Shown here: one piece after another, positions 37,056-45,188 of the stretch
Layout of the letters: the number at the start of each line of letters is the position of its first letter
Numbering within the stretch: position 1 is the stretch's first letter
Source of the DNA: Richelia sp. UBA3308
Lineage (GTDB): Bacteria; Cyanobacteriota; Cyanobacteriia; Cyanobacteriales; Nostocaceae
Assembly: GCA_002361335.1 (NCBI GenBank)
Contig: DESS01000316.1
Location: 42,726 to 106,725 of the forward strand
Length of the DNA stretch: 64,000 nt
Direction: 5' to 3'
Notes under the pieces: generated by a model
The model's input: the letters and a program-made list of their open reading frames with translations, nothing else
Told to the model about the DNA's origin: nothing
Database searches by the model: none
Position numbers and translations under genes: made by a program

Positions 37056-37288
37056 TTAATCGGACCCCAAACCACACCCTTGGAACCTGCATATGCACAA
37101 CCACGAGCGGTCATTACACCAGGAAGAGACTTGATGTTGGATTTAACACCGCAATCACTCTTACCTTCTTCGTGAACATTGAGGTGCTTAGCACGTCTTT
37201 TCTTTGCTTTTTCAGGATAAACTTCTAAAATTTCGTTAACTAGCTGTTTTCTTTCTTCAACGATGCTCTTCTTGTCTGCGGGTGACAT
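37056..37288 (-). CDS. nifD: nifD 5' segment with start codon
   Basis: [27 protein letters not shown] ... [37 protein letters not shown], the standard NifD N-terminus with conserved Cys in CGVKSN and [15 protein letters not shown] (P-cluster ligand region). The residues after IK in the unexcised DNA (NMFYL) come from E7. ATG 37288 with GGCAGAAAG upstream. Confidence 0.97.
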
Positions 37289-37365
37289 AAACTTTCTGCC
37301 TTTTTTACTACTGGTAACTACTTGGGATTCCGAGATGTGTAAGAGTTGATTACAGTATTTAGTAG

Positions 37366-37415
37366 AAGGTAAAGGATAAAAGGTAAGATATATTGTTTTA
37401 CCTTTACCTTTACCT
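37366..37415. promoter_or_regulatory. Stem-loop in the nifH-nifD spacer
   Basis: AAGGTAAAGGATAAAAGGTAA and TTACCTTTACCTTTACCT form a long imperfect stem between the nifH stop and the nifD start. Such stem-loops between nifH and nifD are known to stabilise the nifH transcript; a similar stem separates nifD and nifK. Confidence 0.6.
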
Positions 37416-37428
37416 AAAACATCACTTA

Positions 37429-37556
37429 TTACTTAGCAGCAGTAGCTTCTGCTTCTGCTTGGGTTTGACCAATGATGTCTTTGTGCTTGGAATCGTCATC
37501 CAAGATACCGAACTCAACGAGGAGTGCTTCTAATTCATCCATTTCTAAAGGTGTAC
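37429..37556 (-). CDS. nifH: nifH 3' end, cut off from the rest of the gene
   Basis: Last 42 codons of the nitrogenase Fe protein: [20 protein letters not shown] then [21 protein letters not shown] and TAA. The sequence stops matching NifH at about 37554-37556 (expected before TPLEM: a Lys/Thr-Ile-Pro stretch), where GTGTACAGTATACAAGG begins. The upstream 85% of nifH, with the P-loop and Fe-S ligands, does not occur anywhere to the right in this window. So nifH is interrupted by an element longer than 26.4 kb, or the locus is rearranged. Confidence 0.95.
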
Positions 37557-37956
37557 AGTATACAAGGTAAGTTTTTGGTCAAGTAACGGTGATCCTAGGC
37601 GTAATAAATATTATTTGATGATAGTAAAGTTGGAATATATAGCGATTTTTACACTTTGTTAAATATTTCTCTTGTGATACGGAATACCCCGTAATCACTT
37701 ACCAACAAGCGGCGGTATTACTGACTCAACTAAAACCGCTATAAATTATTTAGATATTATTGATAGGAGCAATTTAATTATCAATTTATAATTGAGTTGA
37801 TTTTGCAGGAAATTATTGATCTATTCAGAAAAATTTACTCTAAATTAGAGAATATTAATTTTAAAAAAAACTTCAATTTTGTATGTAGTGCTGCTAGATT
37901 TTGACAAAAAATCTTGGTTAAATAATTGTGAATATTCCTCCAAGATAAATTTTGTG
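37557..37956. other. Non-coding region next to the nifH break
   Basis: 400 bp, AT-rich, without a gene. The right end (37875-37956) resembles 39415-39500, the leader of the second FHA gene, showing that the leader was duplicated with the gene. Confidence 0.5.
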
Positions 37957-38463
37957 ATGTACAAAATAACTCTGGAATGGATTGAGGAGGGTGGTACACG
38001 TTCCCAAACTATTTCTAATGAAGATAATACTAGGGAAGTAGGTAAAATTTTCATTGGCAGGGATGAAAATCAATGCGATATTGTTTTACCTAGTAGTGAG
38101 AAAACTGTTTCTCGTTTACACGTTGTGATATTTTACGATTCTCATCGCCAAGGTTGGTGTCTAAAAAATTTAACTGGTAATAGATCCTCACCTAATCCAG
38201 CGATAGTTAATGGAAAAATAATTATTTTAGAGGAGGTTTTACTTTCTGTTGGAAGCTTAATTCAATTAGGTAGAATTACTATAGTCGTTAAACAAATTGA
38301 AGGCAATAAAAGTCAATATCAATATGGAATTAGATGTGTTAACGGTCATCTACTTCCTTATGATTTTATAGGAGATTTTTGTCCTCATTGCGGATATTCT
38401 TTGCAAGCCAGTGAAACCATTTATCTATCTCCTGAAGACCAAGATATTCCTCCTGAAAACTAA
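37957..38463 (+). CDS. FHA domain protein with C-terminal zinc ribbon (copy 1)
   Basis: 168 aa from ATG 37957, chosen because the paralogue at 39501 starts with the same MYKITLEW. FHA phosphothreonine-binding domain: IFIGRDENQCDIVLPSSEKTVSRLHVVIF and NGKIIILEEVLL. C-terminal zinc ribbon, CVNGHLLPYDFIGDFCPHCGYSLQA. The FHA domain suggests regulation by Ser/Thr kinases. Followed by a second FHA gene 24 bp later. Confidence 0.88.
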   Translation: MYKITLEWIEEGGTRSQTISNEDNTREVGKIFIGRDENQCDIVLPSSEKTVSRLHVVIFYDSHRQGWCLKNLTGNRSSPNPAIVNGKIIILEEVLLSVGSLIQLGRITIVVKQIEGNKSQYQYGIRCVNGHLLPYDFIGDFCPHCGYSLQASETIYLSPEDQDIPPEN

Positions 38464-38487
38464 AATATTTAATATATAACTATAAGT

Positions 38488-38859
38488 ATGTATATACAAC
38501 TGACTTGGAAAGACCCTGGTAATTTAGAATTACAGCAGAAAGATTTTTCTTTGCCTTTAGGCATTGGTCGAGAATTTGCAACAATGCCCTATAGATATGA
38601 AGACCAATCGCTATCAAAAATCGCATTTAATAGTAGAAAAATATCAGCTTTTCATGCTGTAATTCATATCGTTAGCGGTCAGTTAATTATCACTGATATG
38701 AGTACTAATGGTACGATTATTAATGGTAAATTATTGCATAAATCTAGTCAACCACTTTACAGTGGAGATGTTTTAAAAATAGAACCTTATGAGATAACTG
38801 TAATTGTTTTAAATGAAGATGGGGGTACGGAGGTTTTGAATCTACCTCTAGATGTTTAA
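38488..38859 (+). CDS. FHA domain protein
   Basis: 123 aa consisting of one FHA domain: LGIGREFATMP, SRKISAFHAVIHI, LIITDMSTNGTIINGKLL. It is about 60% similar to the first 115 residues of the flavoprotein at 40017, so this gene looks like that gene without its oxidoreductase part. In an operon with 37957. Confidence 0.88.
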   Translation: MYIQLTWKDPGNLELQQKDFSLPLGIGREFATMPYRYEDQSLSKIAFNSRKISAFHAVIHIVSGQLIITDMSTNGTIINGKLLHKSSQPLYSGDVLKIEPYEITVIVLNEDGGTEVLNLPLDV

Positions 38860-39500
38860 ATCCTAAAACTCGAAATTCTATTCAGAATTGGGTTGAAGAA
38901 ATAGATTTGGCTGCCTGAATTGGAGATTTGGTAGTTTTACCTGGGTAAGCCATATTATATTCATGGCGTAATATCATGTCCGGTTAAACAGTTATCATAT
39001 TTGATCTGAGTAATGAGTAATAAGTAATGAGTAATGAGTATTCATGAATAGTAGATAATAAACGCTATTTTTTTCAATAGGGTTATATAGTAAGTAATTA
39101 GCCGAACTTGATGTAAATAAAACATATAAAATTGCACTTTTCAGTATTGACAATATTCTGTAGGTAAGTTGTTTATAATTTCAGGATAAAACAAAGATTG
39201 TATTCTATTTCTGAATGAAGCAGAATTTTTCGTTAATAATTTAAATCATGAATATTATTCAATCAAATTTTATTTGATTATTCTTTTGAAATAATTTATA
39301 GCTTTAATTAAGTTTGGTAAAGAATTGATATATTGTTAAAAATTGATTAAAAATAATTACTTGTAAAGAATATTTTTGTCTAAATTCAAGAATATATATT
39401 TTTTTTGCTTAAAAATTGATTTTTGTATGTATTTAAGCTAGGTTTTATCTAAAAATCTTGCTTAAATGATTGTGAATGTTCTTCCAACATAAACTTTGTG
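38860..39500. other. Non-coding spacer between the FHA duplicates
   Basis: 640 bp, very AT-rich. Direct repeats of AATGAGTAATAAGTAATGAG near 39010-39040. The last 90 bp resemble the leader of the first copy. No gene seen. Confidence 0.5.
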
Positions 39501-39992
39501 ATGTACAAAATAACCCTGGAATGGACTGAGGAGGGTCGTACACGTTCTCAAACTATTTCAGATACAGATAATACTCAAGAAGTAGGTAAGATTTTCATTG
39601 GTAGAGATGAAAAAAAATGCGATATTGTTTTACCTGTTGGTGAGAAAACCATTTCTCGCTTGCACGTAGTAATATTTTATGATTTTGAGCAAAATTGCTT
39701 TTTTCTCAAAAATTTAACATCTGACCGACCCCAACCGAATAGAGTAATTGTTGATGGAAAAACAATTATTTCTCAACAGACCAATATTTCTTTAGAAAGC
39801 GTAATTCAATTAGGTACAATTTCTCTAAGAATTACACAGCTTGAGATTATTCAATCCCAAGAATCATACGGGGTTGAATGTCCAAATTGTCATCGTCACA
39901 TTCCTTTCGACTATCTCGGAGATTTTTGTCCCTATTGCGGGTTTTCTTTGCAAGCAGGTAGAACTACTTTTGGTACACCTGACCAGAACTAA
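39501..39992 (+). CDS. FHA domain protein with C-terminal zinc ribbon (copy 2)
   Basis: 163 aa, starting at the second Met (39501). The same layout as 37957: IFIGRDEKKCDIVLPVGEKTISRLHVVIF, then CPNCHRHIPFDYLGDFCPYCGFSLQ with four cysteines. Followed 24 bp later by the FHA-flavoprotein gene, so the gene pair FHA-zinc + FHA-X has been duplicated. Confidence 0.88.
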   Translation: MYKITLEWTEEGRTRSQTISDTDNTQEVGKIFIGRDEKKCDIVLPVGEKTISRLHVVIFYDFEQNCFFLKNLTSDRPQPNRVIVDGKTIISQQTNISLESVIQLGTISLRITQLEIIQSQESYGVECPNCHRHIPFDYLGDFCPYCGFSLQAGRTTFGTPDQN

Positions 39993-40016
39993 TATATTTA
40001 CTAAATAATCACAATT

Positions 40017-42059
40017 ATGGAAATAATACTAACTTGGGAAGACCCCGGTAATCAAGAATTACAAAACCAATCTTTTCCTCTTCCTTTAGGAATTGGGCGA
40101 GAAATTTCACGTATACCTGATAGTTATGAAAACCAATCTTTATCTAAAGTGGTTTTCAAAAGTAGAGAAATTTCTGGTTTTCATGCTGTAATTTATTTTG
40201 TTAACGATCACTTAACAATTAAGGATTTAAGTACCAATGGTACAAGGATTAATGGCAATCTATTACACCAATCCAGTCAGCCCCTCAAAAGTGGAGATAC
40301 TCTTTTAATCGGACCATTTCAGATCACTGTAAGTTTGATGAATCAGGTTAGCGGTACGGAAATCGTCGAGCTACCTCCTGGTGCATTATATTCGCCAACT
40401 GAAGTTATCGATCTTAGTCCACAAACAATAAAACAAACAGCAAAATTAGATCAACCTTCAACAACTACTATTGCCTTTAACCCAGAAACTGACGAACCAC
40501 AGCCCACTACCATACCCTCACAACCTGCACAGTTAAGTTCTTTCCCATCAAAAGAGTTTATGTCGTCAGAGTTTGTAGATGTGGAATCTCTTTATGCCAA
40601 AGGAAATCCTGTTAAAGAGCAAGAATATGTTGCTTTGGGAGGAGGCATTGGTAGTTTTGCATGGGTAGACCACATTAGAATTTATGGAGTCAAGTCAGAT
40701 AAAATTACTGTTCTGGGTTTAGAACAAAAACCATACGGACGTTATCAGCGTCTTTGTCAAAATTCTCAAATTCCTCCCCATGAAAGATTGCGCTCTGGTT
40801 CTGATTCTTGTCCAGATAATCTTTGGGGTTGGCCTGGTTATGCTTGGAGAGAAGCTTACAGAGAATTCTTTTCTGGTGAAGTAGGTTCTGCACTGAAGCA
40901 TCTGTGGCAGGTTTTTGCAGAGCCAGTACTTGCGGATACTTATACTCCCATGTCTGGAAGAGTTTTTGAGTCTATCGACCGAGAAGCTGAACGCATTGGT
41001 TGGTCTTCTATGCTTAAATACGGTCGTATTAAGGCTATCCGTAAAACAACAGATGGTCGTTATGCGATCGCCTATTCTGTTCCCAAAGCTTCAGAGCGAA
41101 CCCATGGATATTTAATCGGTCGTTATGTACATATTGCTACAGGATATCCTGCTATTAGGTTTTTACCAGATTTACAGAAATATCGGGAAGACACAGGAGA
41201 TTTTAAATCTGTAGTTAATGCTTACGAAGAACACAGCCATGTTTATAAACATTTAGAACGTCATGGTGGTACGGTAATTATTCGTGGTAGAGGAATTGTT
41301 TCATCTCGAATTATTCAAAGAATTTCGGAAGCTAGACGAAAAAATTCCAAAATTACCGTCATCCATGTGATGCGTACTCCTGTTAAAGAAGGTCATAAGT
41401 TTGGGATAGCCCGACGTAAAGTTGAAAATCACTGGGAATTCCAACCCTATAATTGGCCAAAAGCTACTTGGGGTGGTGATATGCGTTCGATGTTAGAAGC
41501 AGCTTCCCCAGCAAGACGTTATGAATTACTCAAAGATTGGGGTGGAACTACTACAGCAGATCGTACAGATTGGCGGCTTATTATTCAAGAAGGCTTAGAT
41601 GCTGGGTGGTACAGTATTGAGTTTGGTCAAGTAGAAAAAGTAGAACGCAACAGTCAAGGAAAACCTCTTTCTTTTATCAGAACTCGCAAAGGATTGTTAG
41701 AGGTAGCAGCAGATTTCATTATTGACTCTACTGGGTTAGAAGCAAAACCCCAGGATAATCCTTTATTTGCAGATTTGGTTGACCATTATAACTTGGCTTT
41801 ATCTCCCTATGGTGGTTTACAAGCTGCTAACAATTTTGAAATGAAGGAGATGCGAAATAATCGCGGCAGAATGTATGTTGCTGGGGTTTTAACTTTAGGT
41901 GGTCCCTATGCGGCAATTGATACATTTTTAGGCTTGCAGTATGCAGCTCAAAGAGCGGCAGATGCTTTAGTTGTTGCAAAAGCTCCAGGTATAGCTTATT
42001 TAGATGGTTTGGGTTCTTTATGGCAATGGATTAAATGGGCAACTAATCAACAGCCTTAA
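40017..42059 (+). CDS. FHA - FAD-dependent oxidoreductase fusion
   Basis: 680 aa. Residues 1-115: FHA domain (LPLGIGREISRIPD, SGFHAVIYF, TNGTRINGNLL). Residues 115-195: Pro/Thr-rich linker. From 200: an NAD(P)/FAD-binding region starting YVALGGGIGSFAWVDHIRIYG (GxGxxG-like), then TVIIRGRGIVSSRIIQRISEAR (second Rossmann motif) and a C-terminal FIIDSTGLEA and MYVAGVLTLGGPYAAID (FAD end motif). Resembles flavoprotein monooxygenases. Probably controlled by phospho-dependent FHA binding. Substrate unknown. Confidence 0.85.
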   Translation: MEIILTWEDPGNQELQNQSFPLPLGIGREISRIPDSYENQSLSKVVFKSREISGFHAVIYFVNDHLTIKDLSTNGTRINGNLLHQSSQPLKSGDTLLIGPFQITVSLMNQVSGTEIVELPPGALYSPTEVIDLSPQTIKQTAKLDQPSTTTIAFNPETDEPQPTTIPSQPAQLSSFPSKEFMSSEFVDVESLYAKGNPVKEQEYVALGGGIGSFAWVDHIRIYGVKSDKITVLGLEQKPYGRYQRLCQNSQIPPHERLRSGSDSCPDNLWGWPGYAWREAYREFFSGEVGSALKHLWQVFAEPVLADTYTPMSGRVFESIDREAERIGWSSMLKYGRIKAIRKTTDGRYAIAYSVPKASERTHGYLIGRYVHIATGYPAIRFLPDLQKYREDTGDFKSVVNAYEEHSHVYKHLERHGGTVIIRGRGIVSSRIIQRISEARRKNSKITVIHVMRTPVKEGHKFGIARRKVENHWEFQPYNWPKATWGGDMRSMLEAASPARRYELLKDWGGTTTADRTDWRLIIQEGLDAGWYSIEFGQVEKVERNSQGKPLSFIRTRKGLLEVAADFIIDSTGLEAKPQDNPLFADLVDHYNLALSPYGGLQAANNFEMKEMRNNRGRMYVAGVLTLGGPYAAIDTFLGLQYAAQRAADALVVAKAPGIAYLDGLGSLWQWIKWATNQQP

Positions 42060-42175
42060 GTTTTACATGGATTTTATTTTATATATAGCGGTTTTCGGTT
42101 GAGTAAAAAAATTTCAATACCAGGCCGCTCTCCGTCATGGTGTGAGTACTTGATAACTGATAACTGATAACTGAA

Positions 42176-42622
42176 ATGACACCAACATTAATTGGACGCT
42201 GGCAATCTCGCATTTTTCTTTTAGCAACAATTGGTATTTTATTTTCCTTACCTTTTGCTTTGAAAAATGGCTTAGGACATGTTGAATTTGTTTACTTTTG
42301 GGTTTTGTTTTATGTCGGTCTTTTTGGTTTAGCTTGGGATATTCTTTATAACTATTTACAGAAATTTCTTTGGGATCATGATTGGCCTGGTGTATTGCAA
42401 CTTTTTGCCGCAATTGTGGAAGGTATTTTCTTAGCATTGGTAATAAATTTTATTGGATTACCGAATGTTCCTCAAGAGAATTTTTCTTTAGTAAGTTATA
42501 TTTTCCACTACAGTGTTGTTTGGGTTGCAGTTTATTGTGCTTCTTGGGTGGTAATGCGACTGCTATTTCCCCGTGCCCGTTTTCGTGGTGGTGCATGGAT
42601 TGGCAAATGGGCTAAGGGTTAG
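42176..42622 (+). CDS. Four-helix membrane protein
   Basis: 148 aa, with four hydrophobic segments (about residues 12-29, 39-58, 80-100, 113-137). Unrecognised. Follows the FHA-flavoprotein by 116 bp, containing three tandem copies of TGATAACTGA; likely the same operon and functional partner. Confidence 0.7.
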   Translation: MTPTLIGRWQSRIFLLATIGILFSLPFALKNGLGHVEFVYFWVLFYVGLFGLAWDILYNYLQKFLWDHDWPGVLQLFAAIVEGIFLALVINFIGLPNVPQENFSLVSYIFHYSVVWVAVYCASWVVMRLLFPRARFRGGAWIGKWAKG

Positions 42623-42721
42623 ATAATAGGCAGGGGGAGCGGAGGCAGCGGAGGCAGCAGGGGGAGAAATAACCCCTGCCTTCCTTGACTTAGTAGATTA
42701 CTAGTACAAATAGGTACAATT

Positions 42722-43693
42722 TTGATGAAACAAAAACCTTGGCTGAAATATCTGCTTATAGTTTTATTAATTGCTTCTGGTGGTTTGATTTCGTCTGTAA
42801 TTATCAAACAATTTTCAACCGTAGATTCTAAAGAATCTTCTGTGATGTTAGCGCGAAGAAGGTCTAGATATGACCGATATATGGCCCTAGCATACACCGC
42901 AAACAGACGCAGACAATATGGTAGAGCGTTATATTATTTCCGACTTGCATTAAGGCAACGTCCTGGAGATAGGTATGCTCGTAATGGGATTAGCAATGTC
43001 AGAAAGCGTCTCAGGAGAGCTTCTAGATATAGAAGAGTTGCTAGAAGAGGAAGACCTCGTAGAAGAAGGGGTGCAGCAACGAGAGGATCTAATGGACTAG
43101 AACAATGCAGTGGCTTGATTCCTTTGATACCAACAATGAATGAGACATGCTCTCAAAGCAATCAAGGAGGAGGCAATTCTTCAGAATCAGCATTATTCTT
43201 AACAACGGCAAAATATCCAACCTTCTTTTTCTATGTTCCTCAAATTTCTCAAGAGGAAGAACTATTATTTGAATTAGAGGATGAAGAGAACGGAAATATT
43301 TTGTACGAATTAACTTTTAAACCTACCCAAACGCCTGGTATCGTTAGCGTTAGTCTTCCTAAGGACAAACCACCTCTAGAACTTAACAAAGAGTATCGTT
43401 GGAGTCTTTCAAAAGATAGTGACAGACCTGATGACTACCGTCCAGAAGGTTTAATTAAGCGAGAGCAGCCAAATCCTGAATTAATCAAGGAACTCAAAGC
43501 CGCTAAAAAACCTTTAGACAGGGTAGGAATATATGCCAAATATGGATATTGGGAAGATAGTTTGAGGACTATAGCCGATCTACGTCGTCAGAATCCTCAA
43601 GATGAAGAAGTCAATATTGAATGGGGGAATTTGTTGGCTACGGTAGAGCTTGAGGACAATATAATCGATGCTCCTCTGTTACTATCGCGATAA
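42722..43693 (+). CDS. DUF928 domain protein with Arg-rich N-terminus
   Basis: 323 aa. Signal anchor at residues 8-30 (LKYLLIVLLIASGGLISSVI), a short TPR-like unit (RRRQYGRALYYFRLALRQRPGDRYARNG), an Arg-rich linker (RRVARRGRPRRRRGAA) and a DUF928 region (residues about 170-320): FFFYVPQISQEEELLFELEDEENG, YRWSLSKDSDRPDDYRPEGLIKR. DUF928 proteins are secreted cyanobacterial proteins often found near CHAT and two-partner secretion genes, as here. Confidence 0.8.
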   Translation: MMKQKPWLKYLLIVLLIASGGLISSVIIKQFSTVDSKESSVMLARRRSRYDRYMALAYTANRRRQYGRALYYFRLALRQRPGDRYARNGISNVRKRLRRASRYRRVARRGRPRRRRGAATRGSNGLEQCSGLIPLIPTMNETCSQSNQGGGNSSESALFLTTAKYPTFFFYVPQISQEEELLFELEDEENGNILYELTFKPTQTPGIVSVSLPKDKPPLELNKEYRWSLSKDSDRPDDYRPEGLIKREQPNPELIKELKAAKKPLDRVGIYAKYGYWEDSLRTIADLRRQNPQDEEVNIEWGNLLATVELEDNIIDAPLLLSR

Positions 43694-43946
43694 AGTTATT
43701 TTTCTGATGTAAGATTTTCCCTCTTCTAATTTAGGAGAGGGATTTATTGTAATATTTTGGATGCAATATGTTCGGGGTATACTTGTTCTTTTCTGTGAGT
43801 CATGATAAAAGAATTTAGCAAGCAAGTTCTATTATTTTTTCATAGTAATTATGACCCGAGAAGTTGTAAAGGGCTTGGGTTAAGTCTAGGGGGGTTTGGG
43901 AGTTAAGATTTTTATATAAAAAAGTTCACAAACAAGTAGAAAACCT

Positions 43947-44186
43947 ATGGACAACAACAATAAACAAATTTACAATTACACCGTACTTCTGGAAAAAGAA
44001 TCAGATGGAGGTTATCACGCTTTTTGTCCTATCCTAAAAGGTTGTCATTCTCAGGGAGATTCTTTTGAAGAGGCGATCGAGAATATTACAGAAGCAATTG
44101 AATTATATATTGAAAGTTTAAAGGCTGATAATCAGTCAATTCCTAGAGAAGATTTAATTGTTAAACCATTAAGTATCTTGGCATGA
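43947..44186 (+). CDS. hicB: HicB family antitoxin
   Basis: 79 aa. YTVLLEKESDGGYHAFCPILKGCHSQGDSFEEAIENITEAIELYIESL is the HicB partial RNase-H fold. It overlaps the start of hicA by 4 bp (ATGA). In an intact system it neutralises the HicA mRNase and represses the operon. Confidence 0.88.
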   Translation: MDNNNKQIYNYTVLLEKESDGGYHAFCPILKGCHSQGDSFEEAIENITEAIELYIESLKADNQSIPREDLIVKPLSILA

Positions 44187-44339
44187 GTCATTTCCCCAGT
44201 GTCAAAGCAAAAGAATTTATCAAAGTCATCGAACAATTAGGTTTTTATCTTGATCGTCAAAAGGGGAGTCAAAAAAATATATCGCACCCGGATTATTATT
44301 TTTCGCTGGTACAAATACACCGTCGATCGCAAATGATGT
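44183..44339 (+). pseudogene. hicA: hicA toxin remnant, broken by a MITE
   Basis: MSHFPSVKAKEFIKVIEQLGFYLDRQKGSQKNISHP matches the HicA start, including the GSH-like motif (GSQ here; the catalytic His is replaced by Gln). After HPDYYFS the frame no longer matches HicA and runs into the MITE at 44340. Removing the MITE still gives a stop five codons later, so decay preceded the insertion. The antitoxin hicB is thus orphaned. Confidence 0.8.
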
Positions 44340-44523
44340 GGGAGCATCCCAATGCCGGAATAAATTATTTTATCCGACACCCGCTTAAGGGTGCGGCTAC
44401 ACAAACAAACCCTACCTGCGTAGGCTAAGAAATCTTTGAGCCTACGTAGGTAGGCTTTGTAATATTAGCCCCAGGCTTATAGCCTGTGGTTTTTTTGCAA
44501 ATTTGGGATGCTCCCAATGATGT
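44332..44523. mobile_element. MITE copy B (176 bp) with 8-bp target duplication
   Basis: Element 44340-44515 with 13-bp inverted ends GGGAGCATCCCAA / TTGGGATGCTCCC, flanked by AATGATGT at 44332-44339 and 44516-44523. Internal hairpins include GAGCCTACGTAGGTAGGCT-like and CACCCGCTTAAGGGTG stems. Related to the reverse complement of 8784-8911 over most of its length. Confidence 0.9.
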
Positions 44524-44745
44524 TTCTTTAACTACTACTGAATCAAATTTGTATTCAGATGCATTTTCTGGCGGATTTGTCAACAAGTTAAATAGTAAAC
44601 TTGGGCATTGTTGAAACAGTTTATAAAAGATTGTATCTCGGCGCATGAAAAAAATTTACTGATTTTTTTGATTACTAATAGTCTAGTAAAATGAAAAAAA
44701 CAGCAATTTATATTTCTATTATTAAAGATAATTTTGTTGTTTGCT

Positions 44746-44834
44746 GGACTTACGCAACGAGAACGGAAGATATGGTGTTCCAGACATTCTAGATCCCCCC
44801 AACCCCTCTTTAAAAGGGGGGCTTGCGTAAGTCC
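44746..44834. mobile_element. MITE-like repeat, GGACTTACGCAA ends (89 bp)
   Basis: Perfect 12-bp inverted ends GGACTTACGCAA (44746-44757) and TTGCGTAAGTCC (44823-44834), with a CCCC/GGGG hairpin inside. This end sequence is widespread in heterocystous cyanobacteria. No clear target duplication. The surrounding 44524-45188 holds no gene. Confidence 0.8.
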
Positions 44835-45029
44835 TGTTTTGCTTGCTTCCATGATTCAATGCGATCGCTTCCGTTTTTGGAGAAAAATTATCAAAAAGTT
44901 ACGACGCAAAGTATCTGCTATTACTTGCTCTATTTATTGTCAGTCTTTACACTAATAACTGCAACACTGGGTTAATAGATAGCAGGTACGCTCAATACAG
45001 TATATTTTCTCTGTGGTGAAGTATATTCT

Positions 45030-45058
45030 CACGGGCAGGGATGCCCGTACCACAAGAT
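45030..45058. repeat. Short GTGGTACGGGCATCCCTGCC repeat
   Basis: ACGGGCAGGGATGCCCGTACCAC; near-identical hairpins at 54252-54275 and, partly, 57329-57352. An interspersed palindrome. Confidence 0.65.
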
Positions 45059-45188
45059 ATTGAGGATATAATTTTGTATTTGATTTAGTTACAAGGTGCT
45101 GTAATTCACAGTTTGCTTTAATTCTTAAGTGTTTCGGTATTCAATGTTATATCTTTTATCTTTTATCAGATTTTGATTATTTATCATA

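Larger units (their letters stand above)
35308..37062 (-). mobile_element. E7: minimal nifD excision element, inverted (1,748 bp)
   Basis: Bounded by TTAATCG at 35308-35314 and 37056-37062; excision joins VWGPIK to DMIHISHG in frame. Its recombinase reads on the minus strand, opposite to E1-E5 and the same way as nif. CCCTAA motif pairs (11 bp apart) lie at both ends. A TTGTTCAC pair (36992 and 37003, 11 bp apart) lies near the proximal core. The restored site GTCCGATTAAGGAC is itself an inverted repeat. Confidence 0.93.

Noticed and set aside
37557..37760. Arm-like 11-bp motif pairs next to the nifH break
   Set aside because: Looked for pairs at about 79 or 100 bp from 37556 and found none convincing, so the nifH break is not assigned to the same element type.
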